Assembly: GCA_035549075.1 (NCBI GenBank)
Contig: DASZRT010000032.1
Coordinates: 85,911 to 149,910, forward strand
Source of the DNA: DASZFV01 sp035549075
Lineage (GTDB): Bacteria > Myxococcota_A > Polyangia > Fen-1088
Reading direction: 5' to 3'
Length of the DNA stretch: 64,000 nt
This document shows positions 42,038 through 50,700 of the stretch, piece after piece. The notes under the pieces were generated by a model. The model worked only from the letters and a program-made list of their open reading frames with translations, was not told the DNA's origin and did not search any database. A program made the position numbers and the translations under genes. The first letter of the stretch is position 1, and every line of letters begins with the position of its first letter.

Positions 42038-44790
42038 AGCGTCTCCTGCTCTCTCTCGCTGCCGTCGCCGCGATCGGCGCGGCGGCGCGCCCGGCCGCCG
42101 CTCAGTCCCTCCGCCCCAACATCCTCATCATCTTCGACACCTCCGGCTCGATGCAGCTCGACGCCTCCGAGACGTGGGCCGGCGAGCGCATCAACGAATC
42201 CGCCGGCAGCTGCCCCGCCGCGCCCGCGGGCAAGGCCAGCCGCCTCTATTCGCTGAAGGCCGCGATCCGCGGCGCGCTCGCGCAGGTCGGCACCGACGAG
42301 GCGAACTTCGGCCTCATGTCGTTCCCGCAGCTGCTCGATCCGACGCTGACGCAGCCGCCGCCCACGACCGACCCCTCGCGCGGCACCAACGGCTTCGGCT
42401 GCTTCAACTGCACGTCCGAGGCCTGCGGCACCGGCCCCGTCGGCCACTACTACCTCGACTCGACGGTCGGCCTCGGCTGCCGTCTGTCGACCGATCCCTC
42501 GAACACGATCAACGCCACGGGCACGGAGCCCGCCTACGGCACGTGGTTCGACAGCGCCATCAGCCAAGCGCTGCGCGTCGACCTCACGAAGGCCTCGCCC
42601 GGCACGAAGCCCGTCGCGAGCGACTTCGATCCATCCGACGCCAACATCGCGCGCATCTACAAATTCATCGACGACACCGAGAACACCGGCCCCGTTGCCA
42701 ACGCCGCCGCGCTCACCGATCCCGAGCTGCACGCCAACGGCGGCACGCCGCTCGGCCGCTCGCTCTATTACGCGCGCCTCTACTTCGACAACTTCATCAA
42801 CACGACGGCCGACCCGCGCCGCGCCTGCCGCCAGAACGTCGTCATCCTCGTGACCGACGGCAACGACACGTGCGACTACACGTCGGGCTCGGCGCTCAAC
42901 TACACCGACTGCACGCAGACGGGCTTCTCGACGTTCCACCCCGAGGTGCAGGCCTGCAAGCTCTTGCGCGGCAGCTCGAAGGTGAAGACCTACGTCATCA
43001 CCGACGCCAACGTCACGGGCAACCTCAACAGCAACATCGCCGTCGCCGGCGGCACGGGCGCGGCCATCAAGGTCTCGCTCACCGACACCGACGCCGTCAA
43101 AGCCGCGCTCGTCGGCATCATCGCGTCGACGGTGCCGCCCGCCGAGGTGTGCAACGGCGTCGACGACAACTGCAACGGCCTCATCGACGAGGGCGTGAGC
43201 AACATGTGCCAGACGGCCGACGAGCTGTCGAACCCCAACAACGCCGACAATTTGTTGAAAGGCGCCGCTGCCCACTGCGCCGTCGAGACGTGCAATTGCA
43301 AGGACGACAACTGCAACGGCGTCGTCGACGAGGGTCTGCCGACCAACGCCTGCGGCGGCCCGTGTGGCTGCGCCGTGCCCACCGAGATCTGCGACGGCCT
43401 CGACAACAACTGCGACGGCAACATCGACGAGGGCTTCTTCGTGGGCTCCGCGTGCACGAACGGCCAGATGGGCGCGTGCCGCCGCGGCGGCATCACGGTG
43501 TGCAACGCCCAAGGCACGGGCACGGTCTGCGACGCGCCCACGATCACGCCCGGCGTCGAGGTGTGCAACAACATCGACGACGACTGCAACGGCCTCGTCG
43601 ACGACGGCATGCTCCCCGGCGTCGGCGAGAAGTGCGGCGCCGATCTCGGCGTCTGCATGGCCGGCGTCACGAAGTGCGTGAACGGCCACCTCATCTGCGA
43701 GCAGACGAGCGCGCCCATGCCCGAGGTCTGCAACGGCCTCGACGACGACTGCGACAACGTCATCGACAACGGCAACTTCCCCGGCGTCGGAGACCCCTGC
43801 CTGTGCGACGGCCTCACGCAGGCGCAGGTCGACGCGGGCGGCGACTGCAAGGCGGGCAAGAAAGTCTGTCGCGGCAAGCTCGGCATCGTGTGCGAAGGCT
43901 GCGTCTTCCCGCGCCCCGAGGTGTGCGACGGCCGCGACAACGACTGCGACGGAGTCGCCGACATGCAGGCGACCTGCCCGAGCGGCTTCGCCTGCAAGTC
44001 GGGCGCGTGCACGCTCGAGTGCAAGCCCGGCGAGTTCCCGTGCCCCGCGGGCTACATGTGCCAGGGCACGTACTGCATCCCGCAGCGCTGCGTGAACGTG
44101 AAGTGCCCGTCGACCCAGCGCTGCGACAACGACACCGGAACGTGCGTCGACCTTTGCGACGGCGTGACGTGCCAGGCGCCGTCGTACTGCAAGGCCGGCC
44201 TGTGCGTGAACTGCAGCACGGTCGGCGAGGGCTGCGCCAAGGGTCAAGCCTGCGTCGCCGGCGGCTGCGTCACCGATCCGTGCTTCGGCAAGACGTGCGC
44301 GGGCGGCCAGTACTGCGCGGGCGGCAAGTGCGTCGACCTGTGCACGAACGTCGACTGCGCCCAGGGCCAGCACTGCGTCGCCGGCCAGTGCACGACCGAT
44401 CTCTGCGCGACGGCGACGTGCCTCGACTCCGAGTTCTGCGACGCGACGACCGGCAAGTGCAAGGTCGACACGTGCCAGGCGACGACGTGCCCCGTGGGCC
44501 AGGCCTGCATCAAGGGCACGGGCCAGTGCGCCGCCGATCCCTGCGCGTTCGTGAACTGCCCCTCGCCCTGCTACGCGTGCGAGGTCACGAGCGACGCCAA
44601 GGCGACGTGCAAGTTCCTGAACGACGCCGCGCACCCCATGTGCAAGCTCGTCAACATCACGACCGGCCAGAAGGGCGGCGGCTGCGCCTGCGCGACGGCG
44701 GGCGGCGATCCCGTCTCGGGCTTCGCCCTCGCGCTCGCGGGTTTCGGGCTCGTCATGATGATGCGTTCGAGGCCCCGGCGGCGCGCCTAG
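42034..44790 (+). CDS. vWA-domain, MopE-repeat, Cys-rich surface protein with MYXO-CTERM-like anchor
   Basis: This 918-aa protein has a signal peptide (about 1-23). A von Willebrand A domain has the metal-site motif FDTSGSM, later VVILVTDGNDTCD, ending about residue 370. At least six MopE-type motifs of the form CDGLDNNCDGNIDEG or CNGVDDNCNGLIDEG follow (about 370-650). Cys repeats (CAGGQYCAGGKCVDLC and similar) run to about 880. The tail CACATAGGDP, hydrophobic stretch, then RSRPRRRA fits MYXO-CTERM. vWA and MopE parts both bind divalent metals, so a metal-dependent adhesin is plausible. Overlap ATGA with the upstream partner. Confidence 0.84.
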   Translation: MKRLLLSLAAVAAIGAAARPAAAQSLRPNILIIFDTSGSMQLDASETWAGERINESAGSCPAAPAGKASRLYSLKAAIRGALAQVGTDEANFGLMSFPQLLDPTLTQPPPTTDPSRGTNGFGCFNCTSEACGTGPVGHYYLDSTVGLGCRLSTDPSNTINATGTEPAYGTWFDSAISQALRVDLTKASPGTKPVASDFDPSDANIARIYKFIDDTENTGPVANAAALTDPELHANGGTPLGRSLYYARLYFDNFINTTADPRRACRQNVVILVTDGNDTCDYTSGSALNYTDCTQTGFSTFHPEVQACKLLRGSSKVKTYVITDANVTGNLNSNIAVAGGTGAAIKVSLTDTDAVKAALVGIIASTVPPAEVCNGVDDNCNGLIDEGVSNMCQTADELSNPNNADNLLKGAAAHCAVETCNCKDDNCNGVVDEGLPTNACGGPCGCAVPTEICDGLDNNCDGNIDEGFFVGSACTNGQMGACRRGGITVCNAQGTGTVCDAPTITPGVEVCNNIDDDCNGLVDDGMLPGVGEKCGADLGVCMAGVTKCVNGHLICEQTSAPMPEVCNGLDDDCDNVIDNGNFPGVGDPCLCDGLTQAQVDAGGDCKAGKKVCRGKLGIVCEGCVFPRPEVCDGRDNDCDGVADMQATCPSGFACKSGACTLECKPGEFPCPAGYMCQGTYCIPQRCVNVKCPSTQRCDNDTGTCVDLCDGVTCQAPSYCKAGLCVNCSTVGEGCAKGQACVAGGCVTDPCFGKTCAGGQYCAGGKCVDLCTNVDCAQGQHCVAGQCTTDLCATATCLDSEFCDATTGKCKVDTCQATTCPVGQACIKGTGQCAADPCAFVNCPSPCYACEVTSDAKATCKFLNDAAHPMCKLVNITTGQKGGGCACATAGGDPVSGFALALAGFGLVMMMRSRPRRRA

Positions 44791-44870
44791 CGGTCGCGCC
44801 CGAAGGGCGCGAGGGGTGGCAGGGCGGGCTGTCCGTCCGCGTATGCGCGCACCATTTATGAGGTGCGCGC
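44788..44870 (+). repeat. Stop-linked double-hairpin element, copy 1
   Basis: It begins with the stop TAG, then CGGTC and a hairpin GCGCCC-GAA-GGGCGC (44796-44810). About 34 nt later comes a second perfect hairpin, GCGCGCACC (44845-44853), loop ATTTATGA, GGTGCGCGC (44862-44870). The Ser/Thr kinase gene starts 36 nt further. A second copy with the same plan but changed, still-pairing stems lies at 57229-57281. Could act as terminator or RNA element. Confidence 0.6.
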
Positions 44871-44905
44871 CTAGGAGCCTCGCCAAATGGTAACTTGAGC
44901 GGCCG

Positions 44906-46552
44906 ATGGCGAAGCACGGCCGGTACAAGATCGTCCGCAAGGTCGCGGACGGCGGCATGGCCGAGATCTTTTTGGCGACGCAGCTCGGTCGCGAAGGTTT
45001 TCAGAAGCCCGTCATCCTCAAGCGGATCCACACGACGATTTATGCGGACCCGCAGTTCCGCAACATGTTCCTCGACGAGGCCCACATCTCGATGGGCCTC
45101 TCGCACAGCAACATCGTGCAGATGCTCGACCTCGGCGTCGGCAACGGCCGCTACTTCCTCGTCATGGAGGTCGTCGACGGCTGGGATCTCGGGCGCGTGC
45201 TCCACCGCGCGACCAACGCCGGCACGCCGCTGCCGCGCGAGCTCGGCCTCTACGTCTGCGCCGAGGTGTGCCGCGCGCTCGCCTACGCGCACGGCAAGGT
45301 AGATCCCACCGACGGCAAGCCGCTCGGCATCGTCCACCGCGACGTGTCCCCGCAGAACATCCTGCTGTCCGAGCAGGGCGAGGTGAAGCTCACCGACTTC
45401 GGCATCGCCAAGGCGATGAACAAGCGCGAGCACACGGGCACGGGCGTCGTCAAAGGCAAGGTCGCGTTCATGTCGCCCGAGCAGGCGCTGGGCAAACCGA
45501 TCGACGCGCGCTCGGATCTCTTCGCCGTCGGCACGGTGCTCTATCAGCTGATGACGCGCGTGCGGCCGTTCGAGGCGCCGACGGACCTTGAGGTCTTGCT
45601 GCGCGTGCAGCACGCCGAGTTCAAGCCGGCGTACGTCGTCGCGTCGGACCTGCCCGCCGAGGTCGACGCGATCCTCACGCGCGCGATGCAGCTCGATCCC
45701 GAGCTGCGCTTCCAGAGCGCCGAGGAGATGCTCACGGCGATCGAGGACGTGCTGCGCACCGTGTTTCGGCCCGTGGGGCAGACCGAGCTCAAGCGCTGGC
45801 TGGCGGGGCTCGCGGCGCGCGACGGGCAGGCGCCCATGTCGAAGGCCGTGTCGACGCCGCCGCCCGGCCGCATCACGACGGGCGAAATGGAAGGTAAAGA
45901 CGTCGAGCTCTTCGATTCGACGACGGGCGACGTCGACGGAGAAGAGGCGACGTCGCTCGCGAGCTTCGCGGCCGGCGGCGAGCTGCGGCCGCGCCTCACG
46001 CGCCAGCGCGCGGCCGAAGAGCTGTCGCTGCCCGTGCCGCCCGGCACCGAGTCGGCGATGTCGGGCCGGCACGAGCCGCTCGAGCTGCCGCTCGACGCCG
46101 TCGACGAGCGCCCAGGTCGTCGGCGTGCTCGGCGCGGCGGCAGCGGTTCGTTCATTTTTCTAGGCCTCGTCATTTTGGGAGGCGCGGCGCTCGGCGGTCG
46201 TTACTACCGGCTGCAGCGCGAGAAGGACGCTGGCGCAACGACACCGGCGCCCGCGGTCGCAGAGCCCGCGCCGCCGTCGACGGGCGACGAGCCGAGCAAA
46301 GACAAAGACGACGACAAGATCGCCAAGACCGAGAAAAAGAAGGCGGCCGCGGCCTCGCCCGACGCGTCGGCCGGCGAGGTCGTCGCGCGGAAGCCGCGTG
46401 CCGAGAAGAGCGAAAAGGCCGAGAAGAGCGAGTCCGCGCGCCGCATCGAGGAGCTGAAGAACCAGATGGCGCCCGACCCGTCGCTCGAGCCCACGCCCAC
46501 GCCCGCGCCGACGGAGCCCCCGCCGGCTCCGGCGCAGGATCCCTCACCCTGA
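44906..46552 (+). CDS. Transmembrane Ser/Thr protein kinase (Pkn-type)
   Basis: This 548-aa protein has a kinase domain at about 7-285: glycine loop VADGGMAEIF, VAIK-type Lys39 in VILKRIHT, catalytic VHRDVSPQN (HRD at 144-146), DFG at 164-166 and the activation-segment end GKVAFMSPEQ. A linker, a membrane segment (about 414-434, FIFLGLVILGGAALGG) and a charged Lys/Glu then Pro-rich extracytoplasmic tail (about 440-548) follow. The typical myxobacterial eukaryote-like kinase layout. Start ATG 44906 has TAACTT 9 nt upstream and no Shine-Dalgarno sequence. Confidence 0.92.
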   Translation: MAKHGRYKIVRKVADGGMAEIFLATQLGREGFQKPVILKRIHTTIYADPQFRNMFLDEAHISMGLSHSNIVQMLDLGVGNGRYFLVMEVVDGWDLGRVLHRATNAGTPLPRELGLYVCAEVCRALAYAHGKVDPTDGKPLGIVHRDVSPQNILLSEQGEVKLTDFGIAKAMNKREHTGTGVVKGKVAFMSPEQALGKPIDARSDLFAVGTVLYQLMTRVRPFEAPTDLEVLLRVQHAEFKPAYVVASDLPAEVDAILTRAMQLDPELRFQSAEEMLTAIEDVLRTVFRPVGQTELKRWLAGLAARDGQAPMSKAVSTPPPGRITTGEMEGKDVELFDSTTGDVDGEEATSLASFAAGGELRPRLTRQRAAEELSLPVPPGTESAMSGRHEPLELPLDAVDERPGRRRARRGGSGSFIFLGLVILGGAALGGRYYRLQREKDAGATTPAPAVAEPAPPSTGDEPSKDKDDDKIAKTEKKKAAAASPDASAGEVVARKPRAEKSEKAEKSESARRIEELKNQMAPDPSLEPTPTPAPTEPPPAPAQDPSP

Positions 46553-46593
46553 GCGGACCCTCTCCCGCAGACGGGAGAGGGTCGGGGTGAGGG
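46541..46593. terminator. Large nested inverted repeat after kinase gene
   Basis: An 11-bp perfect stem ACCCTCTCCCG (46557-46567) / CGGGAGAGGGT (46572-46582) with loop CAGA is enclosed by a second 9-bp pair CCCTCACCC (46541-46549) / GGGTGAGGG (46585-46593). The outer arm overlaps the last kinase codons. It lacks a U-run. It resembles REP-like palindromes scattered in many proteobacterial genomes, and may stop transcription. Confidence 0.6.
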
Positions 46594-46682
46594 TCTGCCG
46601 CGTCAAATCCCTGACGTCGTTTCTGTTTCTGCCCGCAGCCGTGTCAATGCAGGCGTTCACCATGACGACGAAGGAGATCACG

Positions 46683-47705
46683 ATGCGGCTGACTTCGATG
46701 TGCGCTTGGGTGGGGCTCGTGGCGGCGGTCTCAGTGACGGGCTGCAAGAAGCCCGACGGCGGTGACGAGTTCCGCGCCGGCGTGCCGACGCGCGAGACGG
46801 TTGCGCTCGTCGTCGCGGGCGCGCCCGCCGACGGCGCGGCGCCGGCCAACGCGGGCGGCGTGACGACGACGACCAGCATGCTGCTCGGCCAGAAGGCCGA
46901 CACGTACACCGCGACGCGCGTCGTGACCGGCGTCGTCAACGGCGGCACGTGGGCCGTGCTCACGCTCGTGAAGACGATCGTCGAGTTCCCGCCGACGAGC
47001 GTCGACGTCCTCGGCCAAACGGCGGTCTGGGGCCCGCACACCGATCCGCTGTCGCCCAACACGTGGCGCCTCACGGTGAAGCGGCTCGCTGCGCACGACT
47101 TCCAGTGGCTGCTCGAGGCGCGCGCCAAGACGGCCGACGACTCGGCGTTCAAGACGATCATCTCGGGCACGCACACGGCCGACGTCGCGAGCGGCGTCGA
47201 GATCGAGGGCTTCGGCAGCGGCATGTTCACGATCGACTGGGACGCGGCCGCGACGCTGCCCGAGCACGACGCCAACGTCGGCAAGGCCGCGTTCACCTAC
47301 GCGCACGCGCTCGCCGACGGCGTCGTCCACGTCACCTGCGACTTCACCGGCATCCAGGACGCGACGACGAAGGAGATCTTCAACGCCGAATACCGCTACG
47401 TCTCGACGCCCGGCGCGGGCGGCGAGCTGCGCTACGCCGAGGACAAGAACAACGTCCCGACGACGGCCGCGAAGGAGCACTTCACGTTCCACAGCCGCTG
47501 GACCGAGCAGGGCGCGGGCCGCTCCGACCTCGCCGACTCGGGCGGCGATCTCGGCTCTGTGACGGCGCACGCGTCGGAGTGCTGGGACTCGAACTTCTCG
47601 AGCGTCTACATGCTCAAGGACTACGACACGGCGGCCGCCGACAACTGGGGCGCCGAATCGAGCTGCGACCCCGCGTTTCCCTCTGCGGTTTATGCTGGGC
47701 TGTAA
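46683..47705 (+). CDS. Hypothetical lipoprotein preceding ECF sigma gene
   Basis: This 340-aa protein has a signal peptide with lipobox (AVSVTGC, cysteine about residue 21). The mature part has no recognised domain. Visible features are Ala/Gly/Thr-rich stretches, TWRLTVKRLAAHDFQWLLEA, VHVTCDFTGIQD and two late cysteines (ECWDSN, SSCDPAF). AGGAG 7 nt before ATG 46683 supports this start. The sigma-factor GTG follows immediately after its stop (0 bp), so it belongs to the ECF/caspase transcription unit. Role unknown; it could be a sensed surface component. Confidence 0.68.
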   Translation: MRLTSMCAWVGLVAAVSVTGCKKPDGGDEFRAGVPTRETVALVVAGAPADGAAPANAGGVTTTTSMLLGQKADTYTATRVVTGVVNGGTWAVLTLVKTIVEFPPTSVDVLGQTAVWGPHTDPLSPNTWRLTVKRLAAHDFQWLLEARAKTADDSAFKTIISGTHTADVASGVEIEGFGSGMFTIDWDAAATLPEHDANVGKAAFTYAHALADGVVHVTCDFTGIQDATTKEIFNAEYRYVSTPGAGGELRYAEDKNNVPTTAAKEHFTFHSRWTEQGAGRSDLADSGGDLGSVTAHASECWDSNFSSVYMLKDYDTAAADNWGAESSCDPAFPSAVYAGL

Positions 47706-48260
47706 GTGACCGAGACGCGCAGCAGCCGTCCGAACCTCGTCGTCGTCGCCGGCGGAAAAGCCGACGACGCGCGGGCGGCGCTGCGCGAGCTCTACGCGGC
47801 CTACGGCGGCAGCGTCTTCGGGCGCTGCCAATACTTGTTGCGGGATCGCGCGAAGGCCGAGGACGCCATGCAGGACGTGTTCGCGAAGGCGCTGCAGCAC
47901 TGGGGCGAGTTCCGCGCCGAGTCGTCGCCGCTGACGTGGCTCATCCGCATCGCGACGCACCACTGCCTCAACGTGCAGCGCGCCGAGCGCGCGCCGTGGC
48001 ACCAGCGCTTCGCGCGGCAAGAGAAGGCGCGCGGCGAGGGCCACGGCGGGCCGCAGCTGCTCGAGGATCGCGACGCCGTCCGCAAGGTGCTGGCGCGGCT
48101 CGACCTCGAGACGCAGCAGGCGGCCGTGCACTACTTCGTCGACGAGATGACGCTCGACGAGGTCGCGAAGCTGCTGGGCCGCTCGGTGCCCACGATCCGA
48201 AAGCGCCTCGAGAGCGTGTCGGTGATGGCCGGCCGCAGCCTGAAGGAGAACGACGTATGA
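47706..48260 (+). CDS. ECF-family RNA polymerase sigma factor
   Basis: This 184-aa protein has sigma region 2 (ALRELYAAYGGSVFGRCQYL, RAKAEDAMQDVFAKALQHW, SPLTWLIRIATHHCLN) and region 4 (QQAAVHYFVDEMTLDEVAKL, LGRSVPTIRKRLESV, a helix-turn-helix). GTG start abuts the upstream lipoprotein stop; its own end overlaps the anti-sigma start (ATGA), the usual ECF/anti-sigma coupling. It probably directs transcription of its own operon, including the caspase-like gene (inference; promoter not identified). Confidence 0.9.
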   Translation: MTETRSSRPNLVVVAGGKADDARAALRELYAAYGGSVFGRCQYLLRDRAKAEDAMQDVFAKALQHWGEFRAESSPLTWLIRIATHHCLNVQRAERAPWHQRFARQEKARGEGHGGPQLLEDRDAVRKVLARLDLETQQAAVHYFVDEMTLDEVAKLLGRSVPTIRKRLESVSVMAGRSLKENDV

Positions 48261-49060
48261 CGGGCGAAGCCATTCGAGAGAAGCACGCCGGCGAGCTCGC
48301 GCTGCGCCGGCTGCGCGCCGGTGAACCTTTTTCCGCCGACGAGACCGCGCACTTCGACGTCGCGGCCCACGCCGAGACGTGCGCGGAGTGCCGCGGCCGC
48401 CTCAAAGCGCTCGACGACGAGCAACGGCGCTTCGAGCAGGACATCTCGCTCGATCGCTTCTCGGCGGGCGTCGCGCGGGCGGCGCGCGCGCCGTCTCGGG
48501 CGCGCGCGAACAAGACGTTCGAGCGCAACGTGCTTCGCCTCATGGTGCCGACGCTCGCCGTCGCGGCGGCCGTCGCGATCTTCGTGGGCCCGGTCGGCCA
48601 GCGCCAGCGCCGCAACAACATCAAGGGCGGCGACACGGGCATCATCGTGCGCGTCGCCGCGGGCGACGGCCCGCAGCGCACGTCGTCCGAGCTCGCGCCC
48701 GAGGCGCTGTCGCCCGGCGAGCGCCTGCGCATCGGCTACAAGGCGGGCGATCACCGCTATCTGCTGTCACTCTCGATCGATCAGCGCGGCGAGGTCACGC
48801 CGCTCTACCCCGAGTCGGGCCAGAGCGTGCCCGTCGGCAAGGCCGTGGGCTCGGGCCCGCGCTACCTGCCCGACAGCGTCGAGTTCACCGACGCCGGGCC
48901 CGAGCGCCTCTTCGTGATCCTCAGCGACACGCCCATCGACGTCGAGGCGGCGCGCCGCGCGGCGCGCGCTTCGTTCGATCAGGCGAGGGGCGACGTGCTG
49001 CACATGCCGGCGCTCGCGCTGCCGGGCGAGCAATTCCAGAGGACGTTCATCAAGCCGTAG
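48257..49060 (+). CDS. Anti-sigma factor with zinc-finger motif and DUF4384-like periplasmic domain
   Basis: This 267-aa protein has an N-terminal cytoplasmic part with the zinc-associated anti-sigma pattern HAETCAECRGRLKAL, one membrane segment (about 94-112, VLRLMVPTLAVAAAVAIFVG) and a periplasmic beta-domain (IIVRVAAGDGPQRTS, LRIGYKAGDHRYLLSLSIDQ, GEVTPLYPESGQSVPVGKAV, FVILSDTPIDV) like DUF4384. The family holds its sigma factor inactive until a signal. Placed between the sigma gene and the caspase gene, it may sense envelope state. Confidence 0.83.
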   Translation: MTGEAIREKHAGELALRRLRAGEPFSADETAHFDVAAHAETCAECRGRLKALDDEQRRFEQDISLDRFSAGVARAARAPSRARANKTFERNVLRLMVPTLAVAAAVAIFVGPVGQRQRRNNIKGGDTGIIVRVAAGDGPQRTSSELAPEALSPGERLRIGYKAGDHRYLLSLSIDQRGEVTPLYPESGQSVPVGKAVGSGPRYLPDSVEFTDAGPERLFVILSDTPIDVEAARRAARASFDQARGDVLHMPALALPGEQFQRTFIKP

Positions 49061-49077
49061 GGACGCCCGGTGGGCGC

Positions 49078-50700
49078 ATGAAGAGGTGGCAACGACTCGG
49101 GCACGTGGCGGCGATCGCGGTTGCGATCGCGTCGCCCACGCTCGCCCCGCGCGTGGCGCGCGCCGAGACGTTGCACCGCTTCGCCGTCATCGTCGGCAAC
49201 GACTCGGGCGGGCGCGACACGCGGCCGCTCCTCTACGCGCGCGCCGACGCGCGCAAGGTGCACGACATCCTCACGCGCCTGGGCGGCGTGCGCGCCGACG
49301 ACGCGCAGCTCGTGCTCGACGGCACGGCGCAGGATCTGCTGGCGGCGCTCGCGACGGCCGAGCGGCGCGCCGCCGACGCCGAGGCGCACGGCGAGCGCAC
49401 GGCGCTCGTCGTCTACTACTCGGGCCACGCCAAAGACGGCGCCCTCCGCCTCGGTGACACGTCGCTGCCGCTCGATTCGTTGAAGGCGCGCCTCGCGTCG
49501 TCGCCCGCCGACGTGCGCATCGCCATCCTCGACTCGTGCCGCTCGGGCGCGCTCACGCGCACAAAGGGCGCGCGCCGTGCGCCCGCGTTCGCGATCCAGG
49601 CCGACGGCCCCACGGGCGCCAAGGGCCTCGTCATCCTCACGTCGAGCGCCTCTGACGAGGACTCGCAAGAGTCCGATCTCGTCGGTGGCAGCTACTTCTC
49701 GCACCACCTGGCGAGCGGGCTGCTCGGCGGCGCCGACAAATCCGGCGACGGCCGCGTCACGCTCTTCGAGGCCTACGCCTACGCCTACGATCGCACGGTC
49801 GCCGACACCGCCGAGAGCGCCGCGGGCGCGCAGCACCCAACGTTCAGCTACGACCTCGCCGGCAACGGCGATCTCGTGCTCACCGACGTCGCCGCGCGCC
49901 GCGAGGGCATCTACCTTCCACGCGAAGCGCCGAGCGGTGTCTACTACCTCGTGGACCGCGAGGGCTTCGTCGCCGCCGAGATCGTCAAGAACGAGGGTGG
50001 CGACCGCCGCGTCGCGCTCGCGCCCGGCCGCTACCGCGTCAAGCGGCGCCTCGCCGATCGCCTGCGTGTCGGCGAGCTCGACGTGTCGTCGGGGCAGATG
50101 ATCACGCTCGACGAGAGTCACCTGCGCGACGCGCCCTTCTCGGACGACCCGGTCAAGGGCGTCTACCGCGGCGACGTCGCGTCGCGCTGGACCATCGGCG
50201 TCGGCGGCGGGTTCCAGTCGGTGTTCGACGCGCCCACGCGCGAGACCTTGTTCCCGCCGACGGGCCTCGTGGGCCTCGAGCTGCAGCTGCGGGACTTTTT
50301 TCGGCGCGACTGGGTGTGGGGCGTCGACGCCGCGGGCGGCGGCGCCACGGGCGTCGTCGCGCTGCCCTCGACGAACGCGCCGTTTCACTTCTCGGAGCTG
50401 TCGCTCGCCACGTCGCTCGTCGTCGAGTGGCCGCGCCCGCTCCGCTCGCTCGGCCTCACGCCGTTCGTGGGCGGTCGCCTCGCGCTCTTGCTCATGAACC
50501 GCCGCTTCGACGACGACGCCTTCCCCGCGCAGTACTTCTCGACGCTGTCGCCGGGCGTCGTCGCGGGCGTCAACTGGCATCTGTCGCGCAGCTGGGCGCT
50601 CGTCGCGCGCGGCCGCGTTCACTACCTCCTCTACAACGTCGACGAAAACCGCTCCCTCGGCTTCTGGGAGCTCGCCACGGCGGTGTCGTATGATCTCTAG
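49078..50700 (+). CDS. Exported caspase-family (C14) protein fused to beta-barrel-like domain
   Basis: This 540-aa protein has a signal peptide (about 1-29) and a caspase-like domain (about 32-270) with RFAVIVGNDSGGRDTRPLLY, catalytic His117 in VVYYSGHAKDG and Cys154 in IAILDSCRSGALT. A middle beta-region (ISGVYYLVDREG to MITLDESHLRDAP, about 275-355) is followed by a barrel-like part (IGVGGGFQSVFDAP, GVDAAGGGATGV, GRLALLLMNRR) ending ATAVSYDL. The dyad is intact, so peptidase activity is plausible. Known metacaspases cut after Arg/Lys or Asp. Localisation at the outer membrane is inferred. It is encoded 17 bp after the anti-sigma gene. Confidence 0.85.
   Translation: MKRWQRLGHVAAIAVAIASPTLAPRVARAETLHRFAVIVGNDSGGRDTRPLLYARADARKVHDILTRLGGVRADDAQLVLDGTAQDLLAALATAERRAADAEAHGERTALVVYYSGHAKDGALRLGDTSLPLDSLKARLASSPADVRIAILDSCRSGALTRTKGARRAPAFAIQADGPTGAKGLVILTSSASDEDSQESDLVGGSYFSHHLASGLLGGADKSGDGRVTLFEAYAYAYDRTVADTAESAAGAQHPTFSYDLAGNGDLVLTDVAARREGIYLPREAPSGVYYLVDREGFVAAEIVKNEGGDRRVALAPGRYRVKRRLADRLRVGELDVSSGQMITLDESHLRDAPFSDDPVKGVYRGDVASRWTIGVGGGFQSVFDAPTRETLFPPTGLVGLELQLRDFFRRDWVWGVDAAGGGATGVVALPSTNAPFHFSELSLATSLVVEWPRPLRSLGLTPFVGGRLALLLMNRRFDDDAFPAQYFSTLSPGVVAGVNWHLSRSWALVARGRVHYLLYNVDENRSLGFWELATAVSYDL

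Noticed and set aside
41881..44958. A minus-strand open frame of about 1025 codons
   Set aside because: It lies opposite the vWA/MopE gene, has Arg/Ala/Val/Asp-biased content without any motif, and mirrors codon bias of the real gene. It is an antisense shadow.
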